A stretch of DNA of 64,000 nucleotides from positions 1 through 64,000 of the forward strand of contig NZ_JAQSLN010000004.1 in the NCBI RefSeq assembly GCF_028649655.1, given 5' to 3'. A program made the translations under genes and the position numbers. Source of the stretch: Halobacteriovorax sp. GB3. GTDB taxonomy: Bacteria > Bdellovibrionota > Bacteriovoracia > Bacteriovoracales > Bacteriovoracaceae. A model generated the notes under the pieces. It was given only the letters and a program-made list of their open reading frames with translations. It had not been told where the DNA came from and searched no databases. Of the stretch, positions 62,278 through 64,000 are shown piece by piece (within the stretch, counting starts at the first letter, position 1; the number at the start of each line of letters is the position of its first letter).

Positions 62278-63177
62278 TTATGATTTACCTTTAAGCTTTG
62301 GATCAAGTGCATCTCTTAGGGCATCCCCTAAAAGGTTAAAAGAAAGAACAACGACAAACATAGCAAGTGTTGCTCCAGCTAATTGCCACCATACTCCCCT
62401 AGCAAGCTCAAGTTTTGCATCATCAATCATCGTTCCCCAACTTGGACGCCCTTGAACACCTAGTCCAAGGTAAGAGAGGATTACCTCTGATTTAATCGCC
62501 GTTTGAAAAAGAAGAGAAAATTGAATAATAACAATATGAAACACGTTTGGAAGAATGTGTCTAAAGAGCTTTCTAAAGTTTCCACCACCAATAGAGGCAG
62601 CAGCTTGAACATATTCTCTTTCCTTATGTCTCATAACTTCACCACGAATGAGGCGGCATACGTTTACCCAAGTTGTTAAACCTAGAGCAAGATAAACCGA
62701 AGTTAAACCCTTCCCTAGAACATAAGTAATCGCAACAAGAAGCATGATATATGGAATAGATGTAAAAACAGTGTAAAACCAAACGATGAACTCATCGATT
62801 TTACCACCAAAGTAACCAGCAGTTGCTCCTAGAACAACACCAATTGTAACAGCAATAGTCGCAGAGATAAGCCCTACAGACATCGCCACTTCTGTTCCCT
62901 TTAAAACTTTAGAAACAACATCACGACCAAAAATATCTGTTCCAAGAAAGTGCTCAGCAGATGGTGGCATATAAGAAGAACCTACTTCTTGGGCCCAATC
63001 ACCAGCAACAATCCCTAGTCCAGATAGAAGTGCAATAAGTGCATAAAGAGTAACAATTGTAAGTGATACAATTGCAATTCTATCTTTCTTCAGTGTATCC
63101 CAAGCATGTCCCCAAAGAGATTTGGAATCTGCGATTTTCTTTTCTGTCGTCAATTTTTCAGCTACAGCTACAGACAT
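62278..63177 (-). CDS. Oligopeptide/dipeptide ABC permease, OppC type
   Basis: The 299-residue inner-membrane protein has about six helices. It contains HFLGTDIFGRDVVSKVLKGTEVAMSVGLISA at the start of the permease domain, typical of OppC/DppC. The EAA loop is YVQAAASIGGGNFRKLFRHILPNV, which contacts the ATPase. The end RDALDPKLKGKS is also typical. It forms the pore with the OppB-type protein encoded 11 bases upstream. Substrate-binding and ATPase genes are not in the window. Confidence 0.92.
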   Translation of the reverse strand: MSVAVAEKLTTEKKIADSKSLWGHAWDTLKKDRIAIVSLTIVTLYALIALLSGLGIVAGDWAQEVGSSYMPPSAEHFLGTDIFGRDVVSKVLKGTEVAMSVGLISATIAVTIGVVLGATAGYFGGKIDEFIVWFYTVFTSIPYIMLLVAITYVLGKGLTSVYLALGLTTWVNVCRLIRGEVMRHKEREYVQAAASIGGGNFRKLFRHILPNVFHIVIIQFSLLFQTAIKSEVILSYLGLGVQGRPSWGTMIDDAKLELARGVWWQLAGATLAMFVVVLSFNLLGDALRDALDPKLKGKS

Positions 63178-63188
63178 CTTCTCTCTCC

Positions 63189-64000
63189 TTATTTAAGACG
63201 AATTCTTGGATCAACAACTGTGTAGAGAACATCAGTAATGATCGTAAAGATAATATAAGCGACAGCAGATAATACTGTCATGGCCTTAATTACTGGGAAA
63301 TCAGATGCGTTAACCGCAGTAATTGTCATTGCCCCAAGACCAGGAATTGAAAAGAAACTCTCTAATAGAAGAGCTCCTAAAATCAAAAATGGTATTTGAA
63401 TAATGACATAAGTAATAATTGGAATCATTGCATTTTTTAGAATGTGCTTGAAAAGAATCTTCTTTTCACTCAATCCTTTAGCACGCGCTGTTCTTACATA
63501 GTCCTGGTAAACTTCATCAAGCATTACAGTTCTAAAGAAACGAACATCTGGACCAATCGCAAGAAAAACCCAAATCGTTACAGGTAGAATGATATAAGGA
63601 ACAAAGTAAGGAAATCCTGACTCATATCCTGAAATCTCAAACAGCCCTAACTCATAAGCAAAGAACCACTGACCAAAGAGAATGTAGGCAAGTGACGGAA
63701 TACTCATAAGTGCGACACATGTAATAACAGTTACACGGTCGAGAGCAGATCCTCTAAAGAATGAAACCATCAGTGAAATGATAATGGCCAAAATCGTAGA
63801 AATAACAAACGCTGGAACAGTCATTGTCATTGAAGGTACAGCTCCGAGTTTAATCATTTCGATAATCTCTTGTTTCGTTTGCCAAGAGCGTCCGAAGTCA
63901 AAAGTAAAAGCTGACTTAACAATATCAATATATTGTTCCCAGTATGGTTTATTCAATCCTAACTCACGTCTAACTTCTTCCATTTGCTGAAGAGTCGCAT
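63189..64000 (-). CDS. Oligopeptide/dipeptide ABC permease, OppB type (5' end cut)
   Basis: The frame runs to the window edge: codons for ATLQQ precede Met 63983 in frame, and the family usually has 30 or more residues before this point. So the true start lies outside. Visible are the periplasmic segment RRELGLNKPYWEQYIDIVKSA, about five helices, the EAA loop DYVRTARAKGLSEKKILFKHILKNAMIP, and the end DVLYTVVDPRIRLK. It pairs with the OppC-type product to import peptides. Confidence 0.92.
   Translation of the reverse strand, partial: ATLQQMEEVRRELGLNKPYWEQYIDIVKSAFTFDFGRSWQTKQEIIEMIKLGAVPSMTMTVPAFVISTILAIIISLMVSFFRGSALDRVTVITCVALMSIPSLAYILFGQWFFAYELGLFEISGYESGFPYFVPYIILPVTIWVFLAIGPDVRFFRTVMLDEVYQDYVRTARAKGLSEKKILFKHILKNAMIPIITYVIIQIPFLILGALLLESFFSIPGLGAMTITAVNASDFPVIKAMTVLSAVAYIIFTIITDVLYTVVDPRIRLK

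Overview
The window is A+T-rich, densely coded on both strands, and full of small exported proteins, lipoproteins, proteases and candidate toxins alongside ordinary housekeeping genes (alaS, typA, rpsU, pckA, murG, asnB, a DeaD-type helicase, an Opp/Dpp permease pair). This mix suggests a Gram-negative predatory deltaproteobacterium of the Bdellovibrio/Bacteriovorax kind. That placement is inferred from gene content and style, not from a marker-gene match.

Layout. 1-6.1 kb: an accessory island of Sec-exported small proteins. Three genes share an almost identical upstream leader with a conserved hairpin, and several gene fragments lie between them. 6.1-14.4 kb: a six-gene minus-strand operon with overlapping or abutting genes. 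It runs ankyrin-repeat exported protein, lipoprotein, two large exported helical proteins, an exported polymorphic-toxin-like protein, and a small cytosolic protein that looks like its immunity partner. 14.4-19 kb: exported proteins, a candidate secreted ADP-ribosyltransferase, a lipoprotein, a GMC-type FAD oxidoreductase and a tiny twin-arginine partner. 19-31.9 kb: signalling and regulation (triple-PAS chemotaxis protein, AraC- and Lrp-type regulators, hybrid histidine kinase), bS21, an MscS channel, a haem protein behind an FNR-type promoter, and asparagine synthetase. 31.9-54.9 kb: mostly core genes (alaS, pckA, a DASS transporter, hemJ, msrB, an ABC-F protein, typA, an OmpR-type regulator, murG, a DEAD-box helicase) with a lipoprotein papain-like protease and a TVP38/flavin-oxidoreductase fusion.

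55-56 kb: a cobalamin riboswitch on the minus strand whose conserved core and B12 box are separated by about 0.4 kb of four tandem 88-89-bp structured repeats, giving an aptamer of about 550 nt. It lies directly upstream of a hotdog acyl-CoA thioesterase gene and then a CxxCH (c-type haem) protein gene. 56-64 kb: another exported serine protease, tRNA-Leu(UAG) with a decayed copy of its 3' end, two lineage-specific proteins, and oppC with the 5'-truncated oppB.

The most unusual items are the exported toxin operon, the repeat-expanded riboswitch, the secreted ADP-ribosyltransferase, and the family of genes sharing leader and signal peptide but not mature sequence.
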